64,000 nt of DNA. Origin: a virus. Where the stretch lies: positions 62,001 through 126,000 of IMG/VR virus record IMGVR_UViG_3300020595_003017; one strand, given 5' to 3'. Below are positions 1-10,262 of this stretch, piece after piece. The notes under the pieces were generated by a model. It saw nothing but the letters and a program-made list of their open reading frames with translations. It did no database searches and was not told the origin of the DNA. The number at the start of each line of letters is the position of its first letter. Within the stretch, counting starts at the first letter, position 1. A program made the position numbers and the translations under genes.

Positions 1-25
1 CGCAAATAATCTTTCTGGAGACAGA

Positions 26-958
26 ATGAACTCTCTTAACGCAAACGACCTCCGTAAGTTAATTACTGAGGTCGTTTCTGTTTATTGGACAGAAAAACAT
101 CAGTGGCTACTGGAAAGCCCCAAAGTGTTAAAGGAAGGGGTTTTTGATCCCGGCATCCTCAAGGCAATCTTTACGGCTGGTGGACCAGGCAGCGGAAAAT
201 CTTTCGTGGCTGATATGTTGATGGGCGCTCGCTCCCTTGAAAAACCCTACCAGAAGTATTTTGAGGAGCACACCTCATACCTTCCAGCCGGCATTAAGTA
301 TGTCAACTCTGATAACCTCTTTGAAAAGGGGCTTCTGAAAATGGGCATCAATCCTAAAGACCTAGCCGACATAGAATCATTGCCCAGCGACGAGTTGTGG
401 GATATCATTCAGGGGGAAGACCCAGAATCTATTCGCAACATAGCCAAAGGACAGCTTGCAGCCCAGCGTGCCTTTTACGAGAGTGGTCGTCTTGGAGTTC
501 TTGTTGATGGAACTGGGCGAGAGTATGAGAAAATTGCGAGACAAAAAGAAAAGATGGAGAAGTTAGGATACGATACTGCTATGGTATTTGTAAATACTTC
601 CGAAGAAGTCGCCCAACAGCGCAATGCCGGCAGAGACCGAGTTCTCCCAGAGAAAACTATTACAGACCTTTGGAATCAGGTGCAGAACAACCTGAAAGCC
701 TACGCTCAACTTTTTGGTAACGACTTCACTATCGTCATGAACGATGCGCCAGGCGCTCCTCCTGAATCAGCAGTCAAGGCTATGAACGACTTCGTAGCCG
801 CCCCGGTTGAAAACAAGTTTGGACAGTCATGGATTGAAGGAGAACTTGAGCGTCGAGGTGTCCAGACATTAGAGCCTGGCGGAGCCGGTGGCTTTCGTGG
901 CGACCGAGAGTCTGCCGAACGCATCCAACAAATGAGGGACAGAAAGGCGGAACAGTGA
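26..958 (+). CDS. Zeta-toxin-like P-loop kinase with capsid-targeting-like N-terminus
   Basis: A 310-residue protein with a Walker A motif GGPGSGKS at residues 52-59, a later acidic segment (KYVNSDNLF) and a VDGTGRE segment. This layout fits zeta-toxin/polynucleotide-kinase-like P-loop kinases, which phosphorylate small molecules or nucleic acid ends; the substrate here is unknown. The first 20 residues contain LRKLITEV, which matches the (L/I)-x-E peptides found on several other proteins in this window and may direct it into the head. The C-terminal 50 residues are charged and Gly-rich. The ATG follows the Shine-Dalgarno sequence TCTGGAGA. The next gene overlaps its end by four bases (GTGA), so the two are probably co-translated. 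Confidence 0.8.
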   Translation: MNSLNANDLRKLITEVVSVYWTEKHQWLLESPKVLKEGVFDPGILKAIFTAGGPGSGKSFVADMLMGARSLEKPYQKYFEEHTSYLPAGIKYVNSDNLFEKGLLKMGINPKDLADIESLPSDELWDIIQGEDPESIRNIAKGQLAAQRAFYESGRLGVLVDGTGREYEKIARQKEKMEKLGYDTAMVFVNTSEEVAQQRNAGRDRVLPEKTITDLWNQVQNNLKAYAQLFGNDFTIVMNDAPGAPPESAVKAMNDFVAAPVENKFGQSWIEGELERRGVQTLEPGGAGGFRGDRESAERIQQMRDRKAEQ

Positions 959-1332
959 CGTTTGACGTCCTTAAGCTTTTAGAACAAGAAGGCTACATCA
1001 AAGACGGCGAGGACAACTTAGTTCATGCTGAGAAGGCCTTTTTCGCTGCACGAGTTATGCAGTGGATAAGAAATAAAGTAAACACAGAACCTGATTTCAA
1101 TCTTCAAGCCTATTTAACAATGTTAATGTATTATAAGACAGACGTGGCTGACTTAAAGTTTACAGAGGATGGTAGTAAACTAGTTTACCGGATGAGAAAT
1201 AATGATAAAGAGGTGCAGGATCTTGTTAACTCACTTATTAAATCTAGTAGCAAATCTCATGAAGAACCTACCTCAGAAGAAGGAAACACTCCCAGTGACA
1301 CCAAAAGCTCTGATAGAGATTCTGAATCCTAA
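955..1332 (+). CDS. Conserved hypothetical protein, acidic tail
   Basis: 125 residues, starting at a GTG that shares GTGA with the stop of the kinase gene. The first 90 residues look globular and helical (LLEQEGYIKDGEDNLVHAEK and onward). The last 30 are Ser/Asp/Glu-rich and probably disordered. No family is recognised. Its 3' end overlaps the next gene by 74 bases in another frame, which is long even for this genome; the disordered tail may tolerate that double use. Confidence 0.7.
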   Translation: MTFDVLKLLEQEGYIKDGEDNLVHAEKAFFAARVMQWIRNKVNTEPDFNLQAYLTMLMYYKTDVADLKFTEDGSKLVYRMRNNDKEVQDLVNSLIKSSSKSHEEPTSEEGNTPSDTKSSDRDSES

Positions 1333-1933
1333 GAATATAAAATCATATTTTGCAGCAAAAGATTATAAATTCTTTGACACTCCTGACAAGTTACTAAACC
1401 TAAATCTGATAGGTGTGCGTCGAGACAATCAAGGCACAAACACTTTTGATGATTTCTTGCTGGTAATGTATCGTGAAGAAGAATTAATGATTAGCACCCG
1501 ATATCAAGTAACAACTGACCCAGGGAAGCACTGGCTTGAAAAACCGATCAATCCCAAGGGAACAGCGGTGCTCGTGCCCGGACAATATCGAGGGACTTGG
1601 CAACTAGGAAAGCACCAGGGCAAGTATGAAGCACTAGTTCAGCGCAAGCCTGTTAAAGTTTATCGAGACAATAACAAAGACGAGATCATAGATTATAATA
1701 ATATAAACACGATAGTTGATGAGGGGTACTTTGGTATCAACATCCATCGCAGTAATCCCTACGATCAGTCTTATGTAATTAATAAATGGAGCGCAGGCTG
1801 CCAGGTCTTCAAAAAGATTGAAGATTATAATAATTTTATGGAACTCTGCAAAGAATCAGCAAAGATTTATGGCAACGGATTTACCTACACGCTCATTACT
1901 GAGAAAGATTTAAGAAATCACCTAGATAGCTGA
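1259..1933 (+). CDS. YkuD/L,D-transpeptidase-like phage protein
   Basis: 224 residues from the ATG at 1259 (starting MKNLPQKKETL); an upstream in-frame TTG/ATG-like extension to 1202 would only deepen the overlap. The C-terminal half carries GINIHRSNP followed about 20 residues later by WSAGCQVF. The His and Ser-x-Gly-Cys spacing recalls the H...S-x-G-C active site of YkuD-type L,D-transpeptidases, which form or hydrolyse peptidoglycan cross-links. Phage proteins with an IHR...KWSAGCQVF core are known to me only as hypothetical or lysozyme-associated. No signal peptide is visible. A role in wall penetration or lysis is inferred from the motif only. Confidence 0.65.
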   Translation: MKNLPQKKETLPVTPKALIEILNPKNIKSYFAAKDYKFFDTPDKLLNLNLIGVRRDNQGTNTFDDFLLVMYREEELMISTRYQVTTDPGKHWLEKPINPKGTAVLVPGQYRGTWQLGKHQGKYEALVQRKPVKVYRDNNKDEIIDYNNINTIVDEGYFGINIHRSNPYDQSYVINKWSAGCQVFKKIEDYNNFMELCKESAKIYGNGFTYTLITEKDLRNHLDS

Positions 1934-1975
1934 CTATTTATAGATAGTTCTATTTTCTGAGGAGAAAAAATAATA

Positions 1976-2440
1976 ATGTCCCAATATAAAATTTCCAAAG
2001 CAAGGTTATCGCAAATTATCAAAGAAGAATACGAAAAGATTCTGCTTGAAGATGAGCAAAGAACTGATGAGGGCTACATGGATGCTCTTGATCGGGAGAG
2101 AGACGACGACGCCCGTGAGCGCCGCCGGCAATTGCAACGCATTAAAGACGAAGAAGAAAGAAAGCGCAGAAGCGGTGGCTATCGACGACCCGGCGCAGGC
2201 TCTGGCATGGGTGGCATCGGCGGCGGAGGATCTGGCAAAAAGAGATTCCCTGGCTTTAATCGTAAAGACGAAAAGATGGACGCAGTTGGCAAAGAAGATG
2301 CCGACGTTGACAACGATGGCGACACTGATAGCAGCGACGAGTATCTGAAGAAGCGCCGCAAAGCCATTGGCAAGGCCATGAAAAAGGAATCTCTGGATTC
2401 TATCCGAGATTTAATTCAGCAAGAACTTAAGAATTTCTAG
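1976..2440 (+). CDS. Disordered protein with EF-hand-like loop and capsid-targeting-like N-terminus
   Basis: 154 residues. The N-terminus reads KARLSQIIKEEYEKILLE, the clearest example of the amphipathic (I/L)-x-E peptide shared by several proteins here. The middle is Arg/Glu-rich coil followed by a Gly-rich linker. Residues around 105-120 hold DADVDNDGDTDSSDEYL, a D-x-D-x-D-G-D calcium-binding loop of the EF-hand/dockerin type. The C-terminus (ESLDSIRDLIQQELKNF) repeats an amphipathic helix. The Shine-Dalgarno is TGAGGAGAA. I infer a virion-internal or structural protein; its exact role is unknown. Confidence 0.7.
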   Translation: MSQYKISKARLSQIIKEEYEKILLEDEQRTDEGYMDALDRERDDDARERRRQLQRIKDEEERKRRSGGYRRPGAGSGMGGIGGGGSGKKRFPGFNRKDEKMDAVGKEDADVDNDGDTDSSDEYLKKRRKAIGKAMKKESLDSIRDLIQQELKNF

Positions 2441-2445
2441 TAGCC

Positions 2446-4635
2446 ATGGATCAGGATCTTCGACCCGATCAGATCGAGATTTTAGTTGGCAGTCCTGCTG
2501 TCAATGATGAATTCTCACGAAAAATAAAAGAGCTTGATCGAAGGCTCCAGGCTAATGGTATGTATTATAAAGACTGGGAGACACTGAACGATCGGCAGCA
2601 TGACGTTTTCTCCAGCGATATGTTTTTAGAAGGTGACAACGCAAACAGCGTTAAGCACTATGTTATGGCTGCGGTTAATTCATGTTGGTGTCCGGATGTT
2701 ATTGAAGACCTACACCATCACTCCCCAGTTTTGATAAGGGAAATAGAAAAACAACAAGAGATGCTCCCCGACATGACAGTAAAGATCGGGGAAGGTCTTC
2801 AGTATATTAACAACTTGATAGACAATACGCTCGTTGAGTTTTTAGGTGTTCCCGATAAAGAGACTGCCCAATTTTTTGGCTCTGAAGAATACAACGAATT
2901 ACTAGACAAACTAGATAGCCTAGGTAATCCTAAGAGCCCGGAAGAGCTTTACGATAATGTCAGCAAAGTAGCCCTCAAAGAACTAGAAAAATACTTCGGA
3001 AAGGGCTGGATTGATAATACTGCCGAAGAATGGAAGATAGACGGAAAAAAAATTAAAAACCCCACCCTCGAAAAAGAGGGAAATCTTGGGAGGATGTGGC
3101 GATTGACCAACGCTGGTAATCGTGCCAATAGAAACGAGGCACTAGAGAAGATTCGAGAGGCGTTGGATGATGGTGCTTATGGTGCTGATATACAAGTAGT
3201 TAAGGACGAAGAGGGCGACATATACAAGAAAGGTTTTTTAGTCAGACTATCCATGGTGTTTAAATTCCCAACTGCTGATGGCAAAGTGGTTGATGTCCCA
3301 TGGAAAATGGACCTGAGCGAGGGCATGGGTGCCGGCGGCACAGCCGAGGGACGACAACTATCTGAATTTCAACAAGCCCTTCAAGAAGCCATAGAAAAAA
3401 ACAATGGACAACCTGTTACGATTGAATTCCCTAACGGTCTTGGGACAGTTAGCGGAGTTGCAAATATCATAAGCGGACCTAAGCGAAAAACAAAGGGACG
3501 AGTTGGAGACCCAAAAACAGATTTTGTTTTACAAGACAAATCCGGAAATAGTTTATATTTCTTATCCGCCAAAGACGGAAATAAACCCAGTAACTTTAAC
3601 CAGTGGGGCGGGTTCTCTAACATCCCAGGCGAAGCCATGAAAGAGATTAATGACTTTGCTAAAGCGGCGGCTAATTTTATATTATACGACAGGAGAGATG
3701 CAAAGACGGATGGCGACCCTCTGCGTTATTACGAATGGCAAAAACAAGGGGGCGAGAACGTTCTAAAGAGAATGAATCCCGGTAGTGTGCCTTACGGAAT
3801 GGTGATCACAAAACCAATAAAAAATCGAATGCTAAAACTTAAGGCAGTTTTTGGAGAGGACTTTGGTACGGTCAATCCACAAACCAAAAAAGCCAACCAT
3901 GGACTGGACTATGTTAATGCCACTTTTCAGATTCCAGAAGGGGCTGCTTTAACTTTAAAAGAGAAGACAGAGGGGGACCCAAGTGTTCTAGTCCCGGATG
4001 GTTTTGTTCATGTGTTCGGTCCAGCACAATTTAGCGGCTATCCGTCAATGACTGATATGTCTGATGAGGAAATAGACGAAGAAATTGATAACGTGATGGG
4101 AAGAGGCTATCATCCTATTCTACTACTCAGAAGAGCAGAGGGAGGCCGAGGAGAAGGCGTCTCAGGAAAAATGTTTGGTCCTAGGTCCGGTACTAAGAAA
4201 TTCAGCAAAAGAAAAGAAGCCGAGGCGGCAGCACAATCCGCCGTTGATGCGGCAGCCGGCATCCAGATTTCTATGCCGAAGGATATTTATGGTCCGAAAG
4301 TCCCATATTCAATGCAAAGCGTTAGGTTTGGGATATTCCCAGCAGAAAACAGAGCCATTACTCACGTTATGAATGATAACTTTCAGGTGGAAGCTGTCTG
4401 GGACAAAGAAGGTGCCCTCGCTTCAGCCCAATGCGGCTCTTGGTATTGCAACAAGGCAGCCCTTGACGCTGTTGGTGGGGCAGTAGAAATAAAAGAAGAC
4501 GGATCAAGAACGCCTTTAGACTTAACAGGTCCAGTTGATGATGATACTATTGGGGGAGCAGATGGGAATCCAAAACCACCATCGGCTCAGAAGTTTAACA
4601 AGTTTAAATTGCCGGCAGCAAATATAAAAAGATGA
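2446..4635 (+). CDS. Large protein of unknown function, possible PD-(D/E)XK-like core
   Basis: 729 residues, the largest unidentified protein of the window. In the middle, TDFVLQDKSGNSLYFLSAKDG has an acidic residue, a hydrophobic strand and S-x-K-D that could be a PD-(D/E)XK nuclease-like core. A later stretch holds SGYPSMTDMSDEEIDEEID and then GRGYHPILLLRRAEGGRGEG. The C-terminus is Pro/Lys-rich. There is no membrane segment or signal peptide. The ATG at 2446 follows the previous stop by five bases. The neighbouring methylase might point to a nucleic-acid role, but this is weak inference. Confidence 0.65.
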   Translation: MDQDLRPDQIEILVGSPAVNDEFSRKIKELDRRLQANGMYYKDWETLNDRQHDVFSSDMFLEGDNANSVKHYVMAAVNSCWCPDVIEDLHHHSPVLIREIEKQQEMLPDMTVKIGEGLQYINNLIDNTLVEFLGVPDKETAQFFGSEEYNELLDKLDSLGNPKSPEELYDNVSKVALKELEKYFGKGWIDNTAEEWKIDGKKIKNPTLEKEGNLGRMWRLTNAGNRANRNEALEKIREALDDGAYGADIQVVKDEEGDIYKKGFLVRLSMVFKFPTADGKVVDVPWKMDLSEGMGAGGTAEGRQLSEFQQALQEAIEKNNGQPVTIEFPNGLGTVSGVANIISGPKRKTKGRVGDPKTDFVLQDKSGNSLYFLSAKDGNKPSNFNQWGGFSNIPGEAMKEINDFAKAAANFILYDRRDAKTDGDPLRYYEWQKQGGENVLKRMNPGSVPYGMVITKPIKNRMLKLKAVFGEDFGTVNPQTKKANHGLDYVNATFQIPEGAALTLKEKTEGDPSVLVPDGFVHVFGPAQFSGYPSMTDMSDEEIDEEIDNVMGRGYHPILLLRRAEGGRGEGVSGKMFGPRSGTKKFSKRKEAEAAAQSAVDAAAGIQISMPKDIYGPKVPYSMQSVRFGIFPAENRAITHVMNDNFQVEAVWDKEGALASAQCGSWYCNKAALDAVGGAVEIKEDGSRTPLDLTGPVDDDTIGGADGNPKPPSAQKFNKFKLPAANIKR

Positions 4636-4647
4636 AAGTGAGGATAG

Positions 4648-5636
4648 TTGAAATCTCTTTTAAGATACCCAGGTGGTAAAACTAGAGCACTCAAATGGAT
4701 CACACCTTATTTCCCAAAAGACATGACAGAAATGGTCAGTCCGTTTTTTGGCGGTGGTTCCATTGAGATTCATTACGCAAGTCAAGGTGTACGAGTTCAT
4801 GGCTATGAGATCTTCGAGCCACTAGTCAACTTCTGGCAGTATGCTCTGGAGGATCCAGAGTATATGGCCGAAACACTTGAATCACTATTCCATCCCTGTA
4901 CTGAGTTAAAGTTTAAAGAATATCAAAAGAAGCATTGCTGGACTCATATGGACAGCACTCACCGGAACTACAAGCAATACCGAGCCTGTATGTACTATGC
5001 TTTGAATCGCTCATCATTTAGCGGGGCAACTACGAGCGGCGGTTACTCACAACAGGCTGCGGACAAGCGGTTCACCCAAAGTAGTATTGACCGACTTAAA
5101 GAGTTCCTATGTCCCTTCCTAACTGTCAAGCACGCAGACTTCAAGGATAGCATAGCAAAACATGATGACGATACATTCATATACGCAGACCCTCCTTATG
5201 CTATCGACAACCCAGTCCTCTATGGTGACAACGGTTCAACCCATAAAGGTTTTGACCACGTTGGTTTCGCAAAGGCAATAAAAGAAAAGAATAATTGGAT
5301 CATTTCTTATAACGATAGCAAATATATTAGGGACCTATATCAGGGTTACGAGATCATTGAGACTGGTTGGTCCTATGGGATGCATGGTGGTCAGGCCAAA
5401 GAGGGAGAACTAGTCAATAAGTCGAGCGAAATTCTTATTCTAAATGGTATCGACCCGGATCACATTGCTGCTGCCAATGAGCAAGTCCAGCGGATGCGTG
5501 CTGAGGAGCTAGAGAAGAAGAAAAAAGCTGCCACCAAGAAATTTAAAAAGCTATTCAAGGAGCAACAGCAGCAACGCTGGGCTAAACAACTGAAGAGTTT
5601 TAGGGCTAAACAACTGAAGAGTTTTAGGGTAAGGCA

Positions 5637-5640
<4 letters not shown>
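4648..5640 (+). CDS. dam: D12-class DNA adenine N6-methyltransferase (Dam-like)
   Basis: 330 residues. It has the D12-class order: LLRYPGGKTRAL near the N-terminus, PFFGGGSIE (SAM-binding FxGxG), and the catalytic DPPY at residues 181-184 in YADPPYAI. Such enzymes transfer a methyl from SAM to adenine N6; in phages they protect DNA from host restriction or time its expression. The start is TTG at 4648 after the Shine-Dalgarno GTGAGG; no in-frame ATG sits nearby. The C-terminus is unusually Lys/Gln/Arg-rich and ends in an exact in-frame tandem duplication. The SAH it makes could be recycled by the nucleosidase and Apt at 43.9-44.9 kb. Confidence 0.9.
5581..5628 (+). repeat. Exact 24-bp tandem duplication inside the methylase gene
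   Basis: Two identical 24-bp units lie at 5581-5604 and 5605-5628 and encode AKQLKSFR twice at the C-terminus of the methylase. Being a multiple of three, the repeat keeps the frame. No base has diverged, so the duplication looks recent. Confidence 0.95.
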
Positions 5641-7384
<1,744 letters not shown>

Positions 7385-7431
7385 AAATGCAAGTCTAGCG
7401 ACTATTTATTAAGACAGCCGGTTTCATACAT

Positions 7432-7464
7432 AAAGACCAGTATATTTTGTGCTGGTCTTTTTTT
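7432..7464 (+). terminator. Rho-independent terminator after groEL
   Basis: A perfect 9-bp stem AAAGACCAG / CTGGTCTTT with an 11-base loop is followed by a T-run. It ends the 0-7.4 kb operon. Confidence 0.9.
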
Positions 7465-7479
7465 ATATGAGGGTTCCCT

Positions 7480-7938
7480 ATGAGCGACGAACTTTTAAAA
7501 ATTGTTTTGCAAAAAGTAGAGAGCATGGAGCACAAGATTACTAGTGCCAAGTCGCTCAATGGTGGTTTTGACAAGTTGGCAGGGGATGTTGAGCACATCA
7601 AAGCAGCACAATCAGAAGTTCTGGATGCTGTGAGGGGTGTTAAGCAAACCCTTTATGAACCTGATTCGGGATTGTTTAGTCGAGTTAAGGAACTTGAGTC
7701 AGAGTCTAGAATTCGTAACGCCTATGTGAAAGAAACGAAACCTGCTTTAGACTTTGCCAAAGAGTTAGTTGTCTGGAAAAAACACGCAGACAAAGAGCTA
7801 GAACAATTTGAAGCACTTCAGATTGAGTTTGCTAAACTTCAGGACTGGAAACAGGGTGCTCAAAAGGTTATTTGGCTTATAGCCACTGCCGCTGGTGGTA
7901 TGTGGGTCAAGCACTTCATGGATTTGATGATGAGATGA
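7480..7938 (+). CDS. Coiled-coil protein with C-terminal membrane anchor (XhlA-like shape)
   Basis: 152 residues. Long heptad-like helices (VLQKVESMEHKITSA, HIKAAQSEVLDAVRGV) fill most of the chain. One hydrophobic segment, VIWLIATAAGGMWV, lies near the C-terminus and is followed by a short basic tail. This architecture matches phage XhlA-type lysis accessory proteins, but sequence identity to that family cannot be shown by eye. The next gene is again a small membrane protein (ATGA overlap), which supports a membrane or lysis cassette. Confidence 0.7.
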   Translation: MSDELLKIVLQKVESMEHKITSAKSLNGGFDKLAGDVEHIKAAQSEVLDAVRGVKQTLYEPDSGLFSRVKELESESRIRNAYVKETKPALDFAKELVVWKKHADKELEQFEALQIEFAKLQDWKQGAQKVIWLIATAAGGMWVKHFMDLMMR

Positions 7939-8069
7939 CTGGTTTCGTGTTAGGAGCGATTATATTTTCTGTCCCTACGATATATTACCGCATCAAATTA
8001 AAAGAAACCGAGAAGAGATTACAGAAACATATTGAAACCCGCTGGATGTGGGAAGAATGGGGAGAATAA
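7935..8069 (+). CDS. Small membrane protein
   Basis: 44 residues beginning MTGFVLGAIIFSVPTIYY. An N-terminal transmembrane segment is followed by a basic/acidic helix ending in WMWEEWGE. The ATG overlaps the preceding stop (ATGA), which decides the start. Function unknown; it may act with its membrane-anchored neighbours. Confidence 0.65.
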   Translation: MTGFVLGAIIFSVPTIYYRIKLKETEKRLQKHIETRWMWEEWGE

Positions 8070-8070
8070 A

Positions 8071-8478
8071 ATGAAGAACTGGAAACCTTTTTTCTTTGAG
8101 GACAGTAGGATTCCTGTATGGTTATCTCACATAGCTCCCATTAATATCGGGGCTATCACTCTATTCTTTTTAGTTTTTAGTCGAAGCAAGATAAACGAGT
8201 TTACGAAACGACATGAGACAATACACTTCCAACAAATGCTAGAAACAGGTGTCATTGGGTTTGTCGTTTTGTATTTGCTTGATTATCTGGTTGGGCTTTG
8301 GAAATATAAAAATGATTGGAAAGGGCAGAAAACAACCCGTGGCTATGAATACCGGTCTGCTGCTCATAAGGCCTACCATCGAATTCGTGCAGAACAAGAA
8401 GCCTATCAGAATGAAATGGTTCATAACTATCCGGTGGCACGTTCCCGTTATGCGTGGATAAAAATGTATAAAGTATAA
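8071..8478 (+). CDS. Membrane-associated HExxH protein
   Basis: 135 residues starting at the ATG at 8071, one base after the previous stop. RHETIHFQQ at residues 47-55 gives a His-Glu-x-x-His zinc motif (H48, E49, H52), directly followed by a hydrophobic helix (GVIGFVVLYLLDYLVG). A second hydrophobic segment lies near residue 30. Small bacterial and phage proteins with an HETIH...Q motif and one or two membrane helices exist, with no proven activity. The C-terminus has RSAAHKAYHRIRAEQEAY. It may be a metalloprotease-like membrane protein. Confidence 0.7.
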   Translation: MKNWKPFFFEDSRIPVWLSHIAPINIGAITLFFLVFSRSKINEFTKRHETIHFQQMLETGVIGFVVLYLLDYLVGLWKYKNDWKGQKTTRGYEYRSAAHKAYHRIRAEQEAYQNEMVHNYPVARSRYAWIKMYKV

Positions 8479-8486
8479 AATAAAAC

Positions 8487-8514
8487 TTGACCTACCTTAG
8501 AAGTATGATACTAT
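8487..8514 (+). promoter_or_regulatory. Family P promoter, copy 1
   Basis: TTGACC, 16-bp spacer ending in TGA, then TACTAT: a sigma-70-type promoter with an extended -10. It belongs to a set of seven with identical spacing and a shared leader (TAAGGGAGAGAGATATG). It drives the genes at 8536 and 8664. Confidence 0.85.
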
Positions 8515-8535
8515 ACATATGTAAGGGAGAGAGAT

Positions 8536-8664
8536 ATGTTTTACAAGGTAGTGATCTACGAGTGCTATGACGGTCAGAAGAAACTAGGACACGTCATCCC
8601 CAATAAAAACCTTCTTGCGTTGCTCCGCAAGGGTGGCTCATCTCACCTTGGAGATTCCAAATAA
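8536..8664 (+). CDS. Small protein, first gene after promoter P1
   Basis: 42 residues beginning MFYKVVIYECYDGQKK. It starts at the ATG right after the leader GGGAGAGAGAT, a strong purine-rich ribosome site. Its stop overlaps the next ATG (TAATG). It is probably a beta-strand/helix mini-domain. No family is recognised. Confidence 0.7.
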   Translation: MFYKVVIYECYDGQKKLGHVIPNKNLLALLRKGGSSHLGDSK

Positions 8665-9299
8665 TGTCTTACTGGAGCCAGATGTACGCCCGCCCTCAAA
8701 AAGCAGAGCGCCTTGAAGTTCAGAACGGCGAGGCTCGCTTCGAGTCCTTGATGGCTAAGAAGCTGTCAGAGGGTGACCGCAAGTTTGCTGAGTCTCTCAA
8801 GAGCCAGTTTGAAGATGGCGGCAAGTTGAGTCACAAACAGATTGAGTGCGTTGAGCGTATGGAGCAACGCTACTCTCCTGAGTCACAACTCAAGCGGGAA
8901 CGCTGGGCTCAGTCCTACAAGGCGGAGCACCGTGAGACTGCTCTTATTTGTGCGAACTACTACGCCACAACCATGTACTTCCGTGACCTGTCTCTCAAGA
9001 TTGCCACGGATGAGGACTTTGTTCCCACCGAAAAGCAGTTCAATGCTCTCGCCAAAAACAAATATGCCCTGAAGGCCATCAAGGCTGCGACTGAGCCGCC
9101 TGCCTTCCCTATCGGATCTTTGTGCAAGGTTCGTGCAAACTTCAACTTGGTCAGTAATCCTAAGCTTCACGACCAGATGGGTCTAGTTGTGGCTAACCAC
9201 GCCAAGGGTCTCTACGCCTCTTCAACCATCCTTGTGAATGGCGAGAACGTCAAGCTTGAAGACCGCTGCTTGAAAGCTGCGGCAAAGAAAAAGAAATAA
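8664..9299 (+). CDS. Unknown protein, codon-optimised, promoter P1 operon
   Basis: 211 residues, soluble, with a Lys-rich C-terminus (AAAKKKK). The N-terminal half is helical and charged (FAESLKSQFEDGGKLSHKQ). The C-terminal part contains FPIGSLCKVRANFNLV and DQMGLVVANHAKGLY, a possible small SH3-like barrel like other 'GxLV' proteins here. Codon use (CGC, CTC, AAG, GCC) is clearly richer in GC than in flanking genes, suggesting high expression. No family is recognised. Confidence 0.75.
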   Translation: MSYWSQMYARPQKAERLEVQNGEARFESLMAKKLSEGDRKFAESLKSQFEDGGKLSHKQIECVERMEQRYSPESQLKRERWAQSYKAEHRETALICANYYATTMYFRDLSLKIATDEDFVPTEKQFNALAKNKYALKAIKAATEPPAFPIGSLCKVRANFNLVSNPKLHDQMGLVVANHAKGLYASSTILVNGENVKLEDRCLKAAAKKKK

Positions 9300-9300
9300 C

Positions 9301-9329
9301 TTAAACAACATCAGACAATGATGTATAAT
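9301..9329 (+). promoter_or_regulatory. Candidate sigma-70 promoter
   Basis: TTAAAC, 17-bp spacer, then a perfect TATAAT at 9324-9329. It lies 23 bases before the ATG at 9352, with the Shine-Dalgarno AAGGAGG in between. Confidence 0.7.
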
Positions 9330-9351
9330 CCTGTTAAGGAGGATTTAGTGT

Positions 9352-9759
9352 ATGCGAGCAACAATTAGTTTTGAGACCGATGTAGGTGAGGTGGAGGGCA
9401 CGATGGCAGTTTTAGCCTGTTCGGAAGAGCACAACCTTCGTGCTGCTGCTGACCTCTTGTCTGACTTCACTGTTTTAGATGGAAGTGTGTTAGATGCAAT
9501 TACGGAAGTTTTGCGCTTGGTGGATATGTCTGCCGGACAACTTAGGCAGTACCAGCAAATGATGTTGAGTTTTGAAAAGGCAAAGTTTGAGACAATGCTG
9601 CCCCAGCCAGTTGAGCAAGCTATCCCAGTCGTTGACAACATGGAAAAGCTCAACGAGGTCAAGAAAAATATGCAGGGACTAGAGTCCTTCCTCGACAAGA
9701 TAGCGGCGGTGAGTGAAGCCGATGATCAGGAGGCTAACCATGAAACCCAGAAAGGGTGA
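9352..9759 (+). CDS. Hypothetical helical protein
   Basis: 135 residues, acidic and largely helical (LRQYQQMMLSFEKAKFETM, NEVKKNMQGLESFLDKI). It has a strong ribosome site (AAGGAGG) and its own TATAAT promoter. It is first in a run of tightly overlapping genes reaching to 12848. No family recognised. Confidence 0.75.
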   Translation: MRATISFETDVGEVEGTMAVLACSEEHNLRAAADLLSDFTVLDGSVLDAITEVLRLVDMSAGQLRQYQQMMLSFEKAKFETMLPQPVEQAIPVVDNMEKLNEVKKNMQGLESFLDKIAAVSEADDQEANHETQKG

Positions 9760-9958
9760 TCTGGTTTATCTGCCATCAGATATCATGCTGATCGATAATC
9801 ATACTGTAAAGAAGTGGATTAAACTTGAGGAGCCAACTTACGCAGTTATGGTTGAGCCTCAAATAAATAAAGAAGATATATATCACAAAGTCCATGTCAA
9901 AGGAAATGACTGGCTTGTTCGGACAATAGATACAATGGAGGTAATGTCCCGTGCTTAA
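9740..9958 (+). CDS. Small SH3-like 'GDLV' protein
   Basis: 72 residues beginning MKPRKGDLVYLPSD. The ATG at 9740 is favoured over an earlier in-frame ATG at 9713 because AGGAGG sits just before it. The K-x-G-D-L-V opening and later beta-strand pattern (YAVMVEPQ, KVHVKGNDWLV) match a set of small barrel-like proteins across this window. It overlaps the preceding gene by 20 bases. Function unknown. Confidence 0.7.
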   Translation: MKPRKGDLVYLPSDIMLIDNHTVKKWIKLEEPTYAVMVEPQINKEDIYHKVHVKGNDWLVRTIDTMEVMSRA

Positions 9959-10262
9959 GGTTTCAGAAGTTTATGAAAGACAAACAAAAGTAATCAAAGA
10001 GCGGCCTGATGGTTCAGAGTACGCAAGCTTTGAAAACATCTTTGATACAAGGGATGCTCTTATCAACGAGAGTTTTGTTGTATCAGTCCACCCTCACGAG
10101 TTTACTACCTCGGCTGGTCTCTCAAAAATGGAGGCAGCATTCCCTGATGGGACAAAGTTCAGTACATTTATTGTTGATGGTAACTCTTTTCGCAAATCTG
10201 AGATGATTGTAATCGGTTCGTTTGAGCGGTTTTGTGACATGTTACAGGATAGAGAGACATGA
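9951..10262 (+). CDS. Hypothetical protein
   Basis: 103 residues from a GTG start at 9951, preceded by GGAGGT and overlapping the previous gene by eight bases. A mixed alpha/beta pattern is visible (FVVSVHPHEFTT, FSTFIVDGNSF). No motif recognised. It ends in ATGA overlap with the next gene. Confidence 0.7.
   Translation: MLKVSEVYERQTKVIKERPDGSEYASFENIFDTRDALINESFVVSVHPHEFTTSAGLSKMEAAFPDGTKFSTFIVDGNSFRKSEMIVIGSFERFCDMLQDRET

Noticed and set aside
26-1332. The zeta-like kinase and the following gene as a toxin-antitoxin pair.
   Set aside because: The epsilon-zeta order has the antitoxin first; the second protein does not resemble an antitoxin, and the kinase's N-terminal tag and phage context give another explanation.
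1931-1950. CTATTTATAG-like words, whose reverse complement reads TATAAATA as in T4 late promoters.
   Set aside because: The orientation is opposite to the genes they precede and similar words elsewhere (7399, 33826) differ, so no late-promoter call is justified.
4175-4372. A 65-codon plus-strand open frame inside the large unknown gene.
   Set aside because: It is wholly internal to a longer, codon-consistent gene and has no ribosome site.
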